From contig NZ_CP009428.1 of NCBI RefSeq assembly GCF_000758725.1, positions 1,612,001 through 1,676,000 on the forward strand: a stretch of DNA of 64,000 nucleotides. Reading direction: 5' to 3'. Position numbers and translations under genes: made by a program. The notes below the pieces were generated by a model, which was not told the DNA's origin, searched no databases, and saw only the letters and a list, made by a program, of their open reading frames with translations. How positions within the stretch are numbered: the stretch's first letter is position 1; each line of letters begins with the position of its first letter. This DNA comes from Paenibacillus odorifer (GTDB taxonomy: Bacteria > Bacillota > Bacilli > Paenibacillales > Paenibacillaceae). Shown piece by piece: positions 34,662 to 43,293 of this stretch.

Positions 34662-36143
34662 ATGTCTACGATTGCGAAACAAAATTACCGCGGAGTGTAT
34701 CATTTTTCCCCTAAGGAAAAGTGGATGAATGATCCAAACGGAATGGTTTATTTTGAGGATGAATATCATTTGTTTTTTCAGCACCATCCAGGTGGAATGA
34801 CTATGGGCGCTATGCACTGGGGCCATGCGGTCAGTAAGGATCTTGTTACATGGGAGGAGCTGCCTATCGCTCTTGCTCCAGATGAATTAGGTATGATTTT
34901 TTCCGGCAGTGCCGTAGTCGACTGGAACAATACGACTGGATTTTTTGAAGATAAACCAGGTCTAGTAGCAATTTTTACACACCATTTGGATATGCCGGAA
35001 GGCAAGCCAGCCATTCAGCGTCAAAGCTTGGCCTATAGTAAAGATAACGGAAGAACCTGGACGAAATATGATGGGAATCCGGTACTTGAACATGATACAT
35101 TCATTGATTTCCGTGACCCGAAAGTATTTTGGAATAAAGATACTAATAAATGGGTGATGATTGTAGCTTGTGGTCAAACGGTGTGTCTATATCATTCTCC
35201 TGATCTGATGAACTGGACATTTGCCAGTGAATTCGGAGAAGGAATCGGTTCTCATGACGGGGTATGGGAATGCCCGGACTTGTTCCCGCTGGCCATTGAT
35301 GGCGATCCTTCGAACATAAAATGGGTGATGCTAGTGAGCATCGGTGCGGATCCCGCTTTTGTGGAAGGATCAAGAACACAGTATTTTACAGGGGATTTTG
35401 ATGGAGAAGTGTTCACGCCAGATGAAGATTCGATAAAAGTTCGCTGGCTTGATTATGGAAGAGATAACTATGCAGGTGTAAGCTGGTCCGATATACCGGC
35501 TGAGGATGGAAGAAGACTATTTATCGGCTGGATGAGCAACTGGATGTATGCTAACAAGACGCCAGCAGAAGAATTCCGTGGTGCGATGACAATTGCAAGA
35601 GAACTTCAGCTCGAATCAAGACAAGGGGGAACTTTTCTTGTGCAGAAGCCGGTACAAGAGTTGGAATCAGCTCGTGTACAAGTCCTTTCTATAAAAAATG
35701 CAACGGTGCAAGAAATCAATACTCTTCTTAAAGAGATTCGCTTGGAATCTTATGAGATTATAGCTGAGTTCACTCGGGGTAAATCTGTAGGTTTCAAAGT
35801 AAGAATTGGTGCGGATGAACAAACAGTGATCGGTATCAACGGTGACACAGAGGAACTTTATGTAGACCGGAAGGCTTCGGGCCAGCATGATTTCCATGAA
35901 CATTTCGTAGGACATCATTCAGCCAAACTCGCAGCGCTTGATGAGTCAAATGATCTCCGTATTTATGTGGATCGCTCTTCCGTTGAGGTGTTTAGTAATG
36001 GAGGTCAGGCAGTGATTACGGATCTTATATTCCCTGGACTAGAATCTAAAGGTATTGCTGTGTTTGCAGAAAATGAGAATGACTTGCTGATTTCCCTGGA
36101 TATCTATGAGCTTACTCTCTCTGCTGAGCAAGACAAGAATTAG
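34662..36143 (+). CDS. Intracellular GH32 beta-fructosidase, 493 aa
   Basis: Glycoside hydrolase family 32 enzyme without a signal peptide, so cytoplasmic. Nucleophile Asp24 in WMNDPNG, transition-state stabiliser Asp152 in FRDPK, acid/base Glu203 in WECPDL. Five-bladed propeller followed by a C-terminal beta-sandwich ending SSVEVFSNGGQAVITDLIFP. It cleaves beta-fructosyl bonds of sucrose or short fructans taken up by the adjacent importer. Sucrose-6-phosphate hydrolase is the usual relative, but ABC uptake suggests an unphosphorylated substrate. Confidence 0.93.
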   Translation: MSTIAKQNYRGVYHFSPKEKWMNDPNGMVYFEDEYHLFFQHHPGGMTMGAMHWGHAVSKDLVTWEELPIALAPDELGMIFSGSAVVDWNNTTGFFEDKPGLVAIFTHHLDMPEGKPAIQRQSLAYSKDNGRTWTKYDGNPVLEHDTFIDFRDPKVFWNKDTNKWVMIVACGQTVCLYHSPDLMNWTFASEFGEGIGSHDGVWECPDLFPLAIDGDPSNIKWVMLVSIGADPAFVEGSRTQYFTGDFDGEVFTPDEDSIKVRWLDYGRDNYAGVSWSDIPAEDGRRLFIGWMSNWMYANKTPAEEFRGAMTIARELQLESRQGGTFLVQKPVQELESARVQVLSIKNATVQEINTLLKEIRLESYEIIAEFTRGKSVGFKVRIGADEQTVIGINGDTEELYVDRKASGQHDFHEHFVGHHSAKLAALDESNDLRIYVDRSSVEVFSNGGQAVITDLIFPGLESKGIAVFAENENDLLISLDIYELTLSAEQDKN

Positions 36144-36158
36144 TCACCGAGAGGAGTC

Positions 36159-37058
36159 TTGTATATGCGTATAGGAGCGATTGAAGCTGGCGGGACGAAG
36201 TTTATATGTGGCATCGGGAATGAAAATGGGACCATTGAAGATCAGATCAGTTTCCCTACAGAACATCCTGAGTTGACGTTGCCCAAAGTTATTCAATATT
36301 TTCAAGACAAACCAGTAGAAGCTATCGGAATTGGATCGTTTGGTCCAATCGATATACGCCCAGATAGCCCGACGTATGGTTACGTTACAACAACACCAAA
36401 ACCAGGTTGGGAAAATTACGATATGCTGGGCACTTTGAAAAGATACTTTTCGGTTCCCTTTGGCTGGGACACGGACGTCAATGCAGCGGCATTTGGTGAA
36501 GCCAAATGGGGCGCTGCCCAAGGGTTATCCAGCTGTTTATACTATACAGTTGGCACGGGTGTTGGTGTGGGAGTGTATTCAGAAGGCAAACTTATTCATG
36601 GTCTTGTGCATCCTGAAGGGGGGCATGTTCTTACAAGACGCCATCCTGAAGATGAATTCCCAGGGGGATGTCCCTATCATGGGGACTGCCTAGAAGGGAT
36701 GGCGGCAGGTCCTGCTATTGAAGCAAGGTGGGGGAAGAAGGGACATGAACTTCCTATAGATCACCTTGCATGGGAAATGGAAGCATTTTATATTGCGCAG
36801 TCGATTACGGGTGCTATATTGCTTAACTCTCCTCAGAAAATCATTCTGGGTGGTGGTGTTATGCAGCAATCACAATTGTTTCCACTTATTCGGCAGGCCG
36901 TGCTTCAGAACCTGAACGGTTATGTTAGCTCAAGTACTATTTTAGAACACATAGATGAGTATATCGTTCCACCAGGTCTAGGCCAACAGGCGGGATTATG
37001 TGGTGCTCTGGCTCTTGGACTCACAGCACTGGAAAGTCAGATTTCTGCTCAATTGTAA
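36159..37058 (+). CDS. ROK-family fructokinase, 299 aa
   Basis: The ATP-binding start IGAIEAGGTKFICGIGNENG and the ROK zinc-binding signature (GGHVLTRRHPED, then CPYHGDCLEGMAAGPAIEAR) are present, together with CLYYTVGTGVGVGVY. It phosphorylates free fructose released by the GH32 enzyme so that it enters glycolysis. Starts 15 bp after the GH32 stop with GAGAGGAG. The gene is followed by an attenuator-like hairpin at 37071. Confidence 0.92.
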   Translation: MYMRIGAIEAGGTKFICGIGNENGTIEDQISFPTEHPELTLPKVIQYFQDKPVEAIGIGSFGPIDIRPDSPTYGYVTTTPKPGWENYDMLGTLKRYFSVPFGWDTDVNAAAFGEAKWGAAQGLSSCLYYTVGTGVGVGVYSEGKLIHGLVHPEGGHVLTRRHPEDEFPGGCPYHGDCLEGMAAGPAIEARWGKKGHELPIDHLAWEMEAFYIAQSITGAILLNSPQKIILGGGVMQQSQLFPLIRQAVLQNLNGYVSSSTILEHIDEYIVPPGLGQQAGLCGALALGLTALESQISAQL

Positions 37059-37070
37059 AAGAATATAGAG

Positions 37071-37113
37071 AGGAGGTCAGTGCAGTAATGAATTGGCCTC
37101 CTTCTTGTTTTTC
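37071..37113 (+). terminator. Terminator/attenuator between fructokinase and secreted GH32 genes
   Basis: AGGAGGTCA (37071-37079) pairs with TGGCCTCCT (37094-37102), then TCTTGTTTTT. The AGGAGG arm could be mistaken for a ribosome binding site for ATG 37088. It separates the operon from the extracellular enzyme gene or sets its level. Confidence 0.65.
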
Positions 37114-37144
37114 AATATTAATGATAGAAAAGAGGCTGAAGAAG

Positions 37145-40100
37145 ATGAAAAATAAAGGAAAATTAGTTTTGTCCTTTCTCATGGCAACAGGATTTGTTAT
37201 GACTTCAGCAGGCATTTATGTAGCAAATCCCGGTACTGGGTGGGCTGCGCCCGCTGATCAGGAGGTAAGTAAACAAGCTAAGGAGGGGCTTTCTATTTTT
37301 GAAAGCGTAACCAAAACAAACACAAACTTGACAGGTTGGCAAATAAAAGGAAAAGGTAAGTTGGCGGATACTGTTGAAGGGATTTTACTGACTTCCGATC
37401 CACAAGAAAATGTAATGGCAATCTCCGAAACGGTGTCAGAGGATTTTATCTATGAAGCTGATGTCATGATCAAGGATATGCAAGTGGACGCGACCTTATT
37501 GTTCCGTTCTAATGAAGATGGCTGGGGTTCCTACATGCTCCAAATTGTTCCGAATGCAGGTATGATCCGCTTACGAGACGCAAGTGATGGTGAAGGGAAA
37601 TTAAAAGAGGAGCGGAAGGTTACTGTTAAGGCAGGAGAGATCTATCATCTCAAGGTAAAAGCAGAGGGTTCATCACTGAAAGTATATTGGGACAACGAAT
37701 ATAAATCTGTGATTGAGGTTCAGGATCATGCGTATCGTACTGGTAAGCTAGGGCTCAATGTATGGAATGGTTCTGTTTTGTTCCAAAATATTATCGTAAG
37801 CGACCTGAAAGGAAATCTGGGTGCTGTGGTTACAAATAAAGGACAATGGCAGCCTAATATCAACGGCAAAAAAGGAATGGCAGTAAACCAGATGAAGTCA
37901 CAGCAAATTTATAATAAACAAGCTGCTGATTTTGTATATGAAGGAAATATATCTCTTCGTCCTGATTCTGTTGCAGCGCTCGCATTTCGTTCATCGGCTG
38001 ATGGAACAAAGGGATATGAAGCATCCCTGACAAAGGAAGGAAATCAGGTTCGTGTAAGTTTGACGAAAGCTAACGGAGCAACAATTGCAAGTTCACAGCA
38101 AACCTATCCAAGTCAGACCGGAGCAAAACATCATGTAGAGATAAAGGCGAAGGGAAACAGAATTCAGGTCTTCCTAGACGGATACACCCCGGCTGCGATC
38201 GATCTAACAGATAAAACCTATACCGATGGATATGCAGGAATCGTCGTTAAACAGGGAACGGCTTACTTCCAGGATACCTATGTGACGGATGCCAGCAGTT
38301 ATTATAATGAAAAATATCGTCCTCAATACCACTATACGCCAATTCGTGGTTCTGCCAGTGATCCTAACGGACTTGTCTACTTCGATGGAGAATATCATCT
38401 ATTCCATCAGGACGGAGGCACATGGGCACATTCTGTCAGTAAAGATATGCTGAACTGGAAGCGCCTTCCGATTGCGCTGCCGTGGAATGATCATGGGCAT
38501 GTCTGGTCTGGATCAGCTGTGGCAGATTTGACGAATGCATCAGGTTTGTTCGGGGATTCAGGAGGCAAGGGGCTGATTGCCTACTACACTTCCTATAATC
38601 CCGATGGCCCGAATGGGAATCAGCGTATCGGTCTTGCATACAGCAAGGACCAAGGTCGTACTTGGGAATATTCCAAGACGCGTCCTATGGTTATCGGAAA
38701 TCCAGGCGATAATGGAGGGCAGCCCGGAGGTTGGGATTTCCGTGATCCGAAAGTGATTCGTGATAACGACAATAACAGATGGGTAATGGTTGTATCCGGT
38801 GGAGATCATATTCGTTTCTTTACTTCAACAAATCTACTTGATTGGACCCTAACAGATAGCTGGGGATACGGGGAATATGTTCGCGGCGGTGTATGGGAAT
38901 GTCCGGATTTGCTTCAGCTTTCGGTAGACGGAACATCACAGAAAAAATGGGTTCTGATGATTAGTACAGGAGCGAATTCAAAAACAGGCGGATCAGATGC
39001 TGAATATTTTGTGGGTCATTTAACAGCGGAAGGTAAATTCGTTAATGATAATCCAGCAGGGAAAGTTTTGCGAACAGATTTTGGAAAAGAATTCTACGCT
39101 TCAATGTCTTTTTCGAACATGCCAGATCATCGCAGCGTAATGATGGCGTGGATGACAAACTGGGACTATCCGTTTGCTTTTCCAACAACCCATTGGAAAG
39201 GCGTACTGTCAATCCCAAGAGAAGTCTCATTAGTAACGACAAAAGATGGGATTCAGCTCGCTCAAAGTCCGATCAAGGAGTTGGAATCGCTGCGTAATCA
39301 GCTGTATTCTACTGCTAACAAAGAGGTGAGTCCTTCTTCTCAGAATCTATTGAAAGGGGTTACCTCTGGTGCATACGAAATTGAAGCTGAAGTAGAAATT
39401 CCAGCAGGTAGTCAGGTTAGTGAATTTGGCTTTAACGTTCGTGTAGGGGGAAGTCAGCAAACGGTTGTTGGATATAAACCTAGTGAGGGTCGGATTTTCG
39501 TGGATCGGTCTGCATCTGGTTTGACGGATTTTTCGAATCTATTTAGTACAAGACATGAAGCGGCAATGCAAACGGAGAACAAGCGAGTTAAGCTGCGTAT
39601 CCTTGTAGATGAGTCTTCTGTTGAGGTTTTTGGCAACAACGGTAAAGTTGTTTTCTCTGACGTCATTTTTCCGGATCCAGCCAGCAGAGCTTTGAGTTTT
39701 TACACCAAAGGAGGCAACGTAAAAGTCGTATCTCTGAAGGTGAATCAGTTAGGCTCTGTATGGAATCAGGAGACGGGCTCAGCTACCAAGATAATGATGG
39801 ATACAAGTGATCGCGAACTGAGCAAGGGGCAAAGCGACATACTTTTGGCGATGGTAGAGAATGGTACCGGTAATGGGGCACAGCCGCTTAAATGGAATTC
39901 CAGTAACAAGGATGTAGTTGAACTAAACGTGGTGGATAAATCCCAGGCAACCCTTGTAGCTAAAAAAGAAGGCGAGTCTATCATTACCGTCTCTACTCCA
40001 AATGGGAAGACATCAGCTAGCTTATTAGTTAAGGTATCTGGGGGTGAATTTCATACGAACTTAAGCGGGTGGACTAAAGATCTATCTGCAGCCTCCTGGG

Positions 40101-40948
40101 TCATTGGTGAAAATGGGATTCGTGGAAATTACTTGAGTGACGCGAATTATATCGCAGAGAAGCAGGCAGGAGATTTTACTTATGAAGCAGATATGATGTT
40201 AGGGAAATCCGGAGGAGCAGGCTCTATGTTGTTCCGTGCCAGCGAAGATGGACGCAGCGGATACTACTTAAATCTGGATCCGAATATGAAGTCCATCCGT
40301 CTGTTTTATAAAATCGACGGCCGTATTGAAGAGCGTCAGATTCTAGCAAAAGTTCCGACGTTCATTCAGCCGGGTCAAACCTACAAAGTGAAAATCGAAG
40401 CGAAGGGCCCGCATATCGTGGTTTATGTGGATGGGCAGAAAGTCATCGACCTCCAGGACGGCACATTTGCCGAAGGCCGCTTTGGACTACATGTATTTGG
40501 CGGAAATGCTTCATATCAAAACGTTAACGTGAGCGGAGAAACACCTGCCAATTTAACCACTTCCAGTCTAGTAAATGCAGAACTACAGAAATCCCTTTAT
40601 ACAGCAAATCTCGCAAATGGTGAAGCTGTTACACTGAAGGATGCAAATGATTCTACGGATCAGAAGTGGGTATTCGTGCCGACGGGGGACGATGCAGGTT
40701 CTTATTCTATTCGTACAACAGCCGGTCAGGCGCTTGATCTCGACACAGGGCAAAATAAAATCCAGTTATACCCTTATCTTGGATATAACAATCAGCGTTG
40801 GATTTTTCACAAGAATGATGATGGTACCGTAAGTATTATTTCTGCTCATCATAAGAAAGCGCTGGAAGTATCGGCGGATGGGACGACACTGTCTCTAAGC
40901 GAGCTTGATCCTACTCTTGATCGACAAAAATGGGTAATTACCAATTAA
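37145..40948 (+). CDS. Secreted modular GH32 fructan hydrolase, about 1267 aa
   Basis: Levanase/inulinase-type enzyme. Signal peptide (KGKLVLSFLMATGFVMTSAG) ending near GWAAPA. Two LamG/DUF1080-like beta-sandwich modules (about 50-225 and 230-385) precede the GH32 propeller. Nucleophile Asp406 (ASDPNG), Asp534 (FRDPK) and Glu585 (WECPDL) are in place. After the GH32 sandwich come a Big2-like module (about 880-960), a third LamG-like module (about 965-1135) and a ricin-type beta-trefoil carbohydrate-binding module to the end (QRWIFHKNDDGTVSI). ATG 37145 is chosen because the upstream ATG 37088 sits in a terminator loop. No anchor is visible, so it is probably released. Confidence 0.9.
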   Translation: MKNKGKLVLSFLMATGFVMTSAGIYVANPGTGWAAPADQEVSKQAKEGLSIFESVTKTNTNLTGWQIKGKGKLADTVEGILLTSDPQENVMAISETVSEDFIYEADVMIKDMQVDATLLFRSNEDGWGSYMLQIVPNAGMIRLRDASDGEGKLKEERKVTVKAGEIYHLKVKAEGSSLKVYWDNEYKSVIEVQDHAYRTGKLGLNVWNGSVLFQNIIVSDLKGNLGAVVTNKGQWQPNINGKKGMAVNQMKSQQIYNKQAADFVYEGNISLRPDSVAALAFRSSADGTKGYEASLTKEGNQVRVSLTKANGATIASSQQTYPSQTGAKHHVEIKAKGNRIQVFLDGYTPAAIDLTDKTYTDGYAGIVVKQGTAYFQDTYVTDASSYYNEKYRPQYHYTPIRGSASDPNGLVYFDGEYHLFHQDGGTWAHSVSKDMLNWKRLPIALPWNDHGHVWSGSAVADLTNASGLFGDSGGKGLIAYYTSYNPDGPNGNQRIGLAYSKDQGRTWEYSKTRPMVIGNPGDNGGQPGGWDFRDPKVIRDNDNNRWVMVVSGGDHIRFFTSTNLLDWTLTDSWGYGEYVRGGVWECPDLLQLSVDGTSQKKWVLMISTGANSKTGGSDAEYFVGHLTAEGKFVNDNPAGKVLRTDFGKEFYASMSFSNMPDHRSVMMAWMTNWDYPFAFPTTHWKGVLSIPREVSLVTTKDGIQLAQSPIKELESLRNQLYSTANKEVSPSSQNLLKGVTSGAYEIEAEVEIPAGSQVSEFGFNVRVGGSQQTVVGYKPSEGRIFVDRSASGLTDFSNLFSTRHEAAMQTENKRVKLRILVDESSVEVFGNNGKVVFSDVIFPDPASRALSFYTKGGNVKVVSLKVNQLGSVWNQETGSATKIMMDTSDRELSKGQSDILLAMVENGTGNGAQPLKWNSSNKDVVELNVVDKSQATLVAKKEGESIITVSTPNGKTSASLLVKVSGGEFHTNLSGWTKDLSAASWVIGENGIRGNYLSDANYIAEKQAGDFTYEADMMLGKSGGAGSMLFRASEDGRSGYYLNLDPNMKSIRLFYKIDGRIEERQILAKVPTFIQPGQTYKVKIEAKGPHIVVYVDGQKVIDLQDGTFAEGRFGLHVFGGNASYQNVNVSGETPANLTTSSLVNAELQKSLYTANLANGEAVTLKDANDSTDQKWVFVPTGDDAGSYSIRTTAGQALDLDTGQNKIQLYPYLGYNNQRWIFHKNDDGTVSIISAHHKKALEVSADGTTLSLSELDPTLDRQKWVITN

Positions 40949-40991
40949 CCTGAGGAAGATAGAAGCAAGGGAAGGGGGGAATAGCGTGTCT

Positions 40992-41025
40992 AAAAAGCAA
41001 CTTGTCTGCGGATGAGTTGCTTTTT
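40992..41025 (+). terminator. Terminator-like repeat, copy 3
   Basis: Perfect 11-bp stem AAAAAGCAACT / AGTTGCTTTTT around loop TGTCTGCGGATG, the same loop as at 54500 and nearly that of 5889. It ends the secreted GH32 gene. Confidence 0.85.
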
Positions 41026-41046
41026 GTTTTGGCTGCATTTTATGTA

Positions 41047-41075
41047 TTGACGGATATTGGAAATGTAAGTAGAAT
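41047..41075 (+). promoter_or_regulatory. SigA-type promoter upstream of the LacI/kinase/GH4 operon
   Basis: TTGACG (41047-41052), a 17-nt spacer, then TAGAAT (41070-41075). Confidence 0.55.
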
Positions 41076-41210
41076 GTAAATTAGTTAAAACCTTAAAACT
41101 TTTGTAAAGAATTTTGGTGTTCTTGATAAAGGCAAAGCTGACATTCAGTGTGCAATTTTCAATCAGAACATAGAAATATCACGAAAGGTAAGGTTTTTTT
41201 ATTTACCTAA

Positions 41211-41232
41211 AAAGTTTAATCGTTTAAACTTT
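41211..41232 (+). promoter_or_regulatory. Operator candidate of the LacI-type regulator
   Basis: Near-perfect 22-bp palindrome with arms AAAGTTTAATC / GTTTAAACTTT (10 of 11 positions symmetric) and central CG. It lies just upstream of the ribosome binding site of the regulator itself, so autoregulation is likely. An AGGTAA/TTACCT hairpin at 41186-41207 precedes it. Confidence 0.65.
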
Positions 41233-41258
41233 CGGGTGACGGAGGTATGGAAGCTAAG

Positions 41259-42248
41259 ATGAATATACATGATGTAGCCAAAAAGTCGGGACTCTCTGTA
41301 GTGACCGTATCCAGGGTGCTTAACAATTTACCCTCTGTACGGGAAGCTAATAGACAGAAAGTGCTGAAAGCTATGGAGGAATTGAATTATCAGCCCAATT
41401 CAGCAGCGCGGAGTCTTGTGAGGGGCAAAACGGGAGTCATCGGGATGTCGATTACCAACTTTAACGACTCTTTCTATGACCGGGTTATTCGCGTGGTGAA
41501 CCGGAAGCTGGCAGCGCAAGGGTATTTTTTAGCCCTATCGATCGCCGAGAATGAGGATGAGGGCGACAATTTCCTGTTTCAGAAGGATCGCGTTGACGGA
41601 ATTATCCTGTTGTCCCCACTTGAAGAAAAGGCATATGTAGAGGAACTGAAAAGAAAAAACATTCCGTTTGTATTGCTGGATAACCAGTTTCAGCATGAGG
41701 ATGTGCCTAGCGTCGTGGTCGATAACTATCAAGGCGGGTATGAGGCTACAAAGCACTTGATCGATCTTGGGCACACTCAAATTGCCTATATTGGCGGCCC
41801 TTCGGTATTTCTAAGTGTAGCGGAGCGTAAGCGAGGTTATGTCCAAGCGCTCGAGGATGCCGGGTTAACGCCATTCGGAACGGAATACTGCAGCTTTACA
41901 GTAAGCGGCGGCTATGAGGTGGCCAAGAGATGGATCCGCGAAGATAAGCTGCCGACAGCTTTTTTTTCCGGGGATGACTTTATTGCTCTTGGAATGGTTC
42001 AGGCGCTCCGGGAAGAGGGAATTCGAGTACCCCACGATATCTCAATTGTTGGATTTGATGATCAGCAGTTCGTAGGTGAATTTTACCCGCGGTTGACGAC
42101 TGTCAGACAACCTGAGGCACAAATGGGCAATATAGGCGTTGATTTACTACTAAAAATGATCAATGGGGAGGTGATGCCGCCCGCTGTAACGAAGCTCGCT
42201 CCGCAGCTACTCATTCGTGAATCCACCGCATCTGTTAGATTACCTTGA
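41259..42248 (+). CDS. LacI-family regulator, about 329 aa
   Basis: LacI helix-turn-helix right at the N-terminus (MNIHDVAKKSGLSVVTVSRV) with the hinge helix SAARSLVRGKTGVIGMS. The sensor domain contains DRVDGIILLSPLEE, SVVVDNYQGGYEATKHLIDL, TAFFSGDDFIALGMVQALRE and SIVGFDDQQFVGEFYPRLTT. ATG 41247 lies one base after GGAGGT and is too close; ATG 41259 fits the family start, though its spacing of 13 is long. First gene of the kinase/GH4/ABC operon. Confidence 0.9.
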   Translation: MNIHDVAKKSGLSVVTVSRVLNNLPSVREANRQKVLKAMEELNYQPNSAARSLVRGKTGVIGMSITNFNDSFYDRVIRVVNRKLAAQGYFLALSIAENEDEGDNFLFQKDRVDGIILLSPLEEKAYVEELKRKNIPFVLLDNQFQHEDVPSVVVDNYQGGYEATKHLIDLGHTQIAYIGGPSVFLSVAERKRGYVQALEDAGLTPFGTEYCSFTVSGGYEVAKRWIREDKLPTAFFSGDDFIALGMVQALREEGIRVPHDISIVGFDDQQFVGEFYPRLTTVRQPEAQMGNIGVDLLLKMINGEVMPPAVTKLAPQLLIRESTASVRLP

Positions 42249-42269
42249 ATTTTAGGAGTGAAATCATCC

Positions 42270-43250
42270 GTGAAGTATTTTTTGGGAGTTGATGCAGGAG
42301 GCAGTAAAACCCACGCAATGATTGCAGATGAACAAGGGAAGGTCATCGGAGTTGGCAAGGGTGGGATCGGAAATCATCAAATAAACCGTGAGCAGGCGGT
42401 GAACAGTTTGCAGCAGGCCCTATCGGAAGCAATTATGGCGTCAGGGCTGACCAAGGATCAGCTGGATTACTCCTGGTTCGGCTTAGCGGGAGCGGACAGA
42501 GAGGCTGATTTCCGGATTTTGCGACCGATCATCAGCAGCTTTGATCTTCCCCAAACTGAGATTTCCTGCGATACATGGATAGCCTTGCGGTCAGGTACAG
42601 AGAAGAACTACGGGATCGTGCTGATTTGCGGATCGGGCGTGAACTGTAGTGGTAAAAATCCGTTGGGTGCTACATACCAATGTGGTGGATTCGGCTACCG
42701 GTTCGGGGATTATGGCGGTGGCTATGATTTAAGTATTGAGGTATTCCGTAGCGTCCTTCGGGCGGATGAGGGAAGAGAGAAGGAGACGGTCCTAACCGAA
42801 CGCTTAACGCAATTGTTGGGCTATTCCAATGTGTCGGAATTAAGAGAGGATTACCTGGATCATTTCAGAGACCTGCCTCCCCATATTGCTGAACTATTAT
42901 TTCAAGCGGCAGAGGAAGGGGACCAGGTTGCCACCGAGCTGCTGGTCAAGCAAGGGGATGAGCTGGGTTTGGCCGCGGTATCGGCCATCCGTCGCTTGGG
43001 CATGGAGGAGGACTTCTTCGACATCGTACTTGCAGGCAGCCTGCTGACAAAGGGAGACCGCTCAGGCATCATCCGGCGGGCCATTGAGAGAAGAGTGAAG
43101 TTGTCGGCTCCGAATGGCACTTTAAGGATTTTGACCCGGGAGCCGGTTGTAGGATCGGTCGTTCTGGCTATGGAAAGCAGCGGTATGCGTGTAGATCAGA
43201 AGGTTCTAGATAATCTATCACAGGGGAAAGTACCGAACACAATAGGCTAG
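42270..43250 (+). CDS. BadF/BcrA-type ATPase sugar kinase (GlcNAc-kinase-like), about 326 aa
   Basis: ASKHA-fold kinase with the phosphate-binding motif FLGVDAGGSKTHAMIADEQG, the second phosphate motif IVLICGSGVNCSGKNP, the glycine-rich FGDYGGGYDLSIEV and the adenosine motif DIVLAGSLLTKG. Relatives phosphorylate N-acetylglucosamine or other sugars. GTG 42270 is preferred over GTG 42258, which directly touches GGAG. Because the next gene is a GH4 enzyme that usually needs a 6-phospho substrate and the operon uses an ABC importer, this kinase may phosphorylate the imported glycoside (inference). Confidence 0.85.
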   Translation: MKYFLGVDAGGSKTHAMIADEQGKVIGVGKGGIGNHQINREQAVNSLQQALSEAIMASGLTKDQLDYSWFGLAGADREADFRILRPIISSFDLPQTEISCDTWIALRSGTEKNYGIVLICGSGVNCSGKNPLGATYQCGGFGYRFGDYGGGYDLSIEVFRSVLRADEGREKETVLTERLTQLLGYSNVSELREDYLDHFRDLPPHIAELLFQAAEEGDQVATELLVKQGDELGLAAVSAIRRLGMEEDFFDIVLAGSLLTKGDRSGIIRRAIERRVKLSAPNGTLRILTREPVVGSVVLAMESSGMRVDQKVLDNLSQGKVPNTIG

Positions 43251-43293
43251 TTTTTATAAGACCAAAATGAAAAAGATGAAGGAAGGGTCTATC

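Noticed and set aside
36998..37144. N-terminal extension of the secreted GH32
   Set aside because: It overlaps the fructokinase gene out of frame and a terminator; a good signal peptide starts at 37145.
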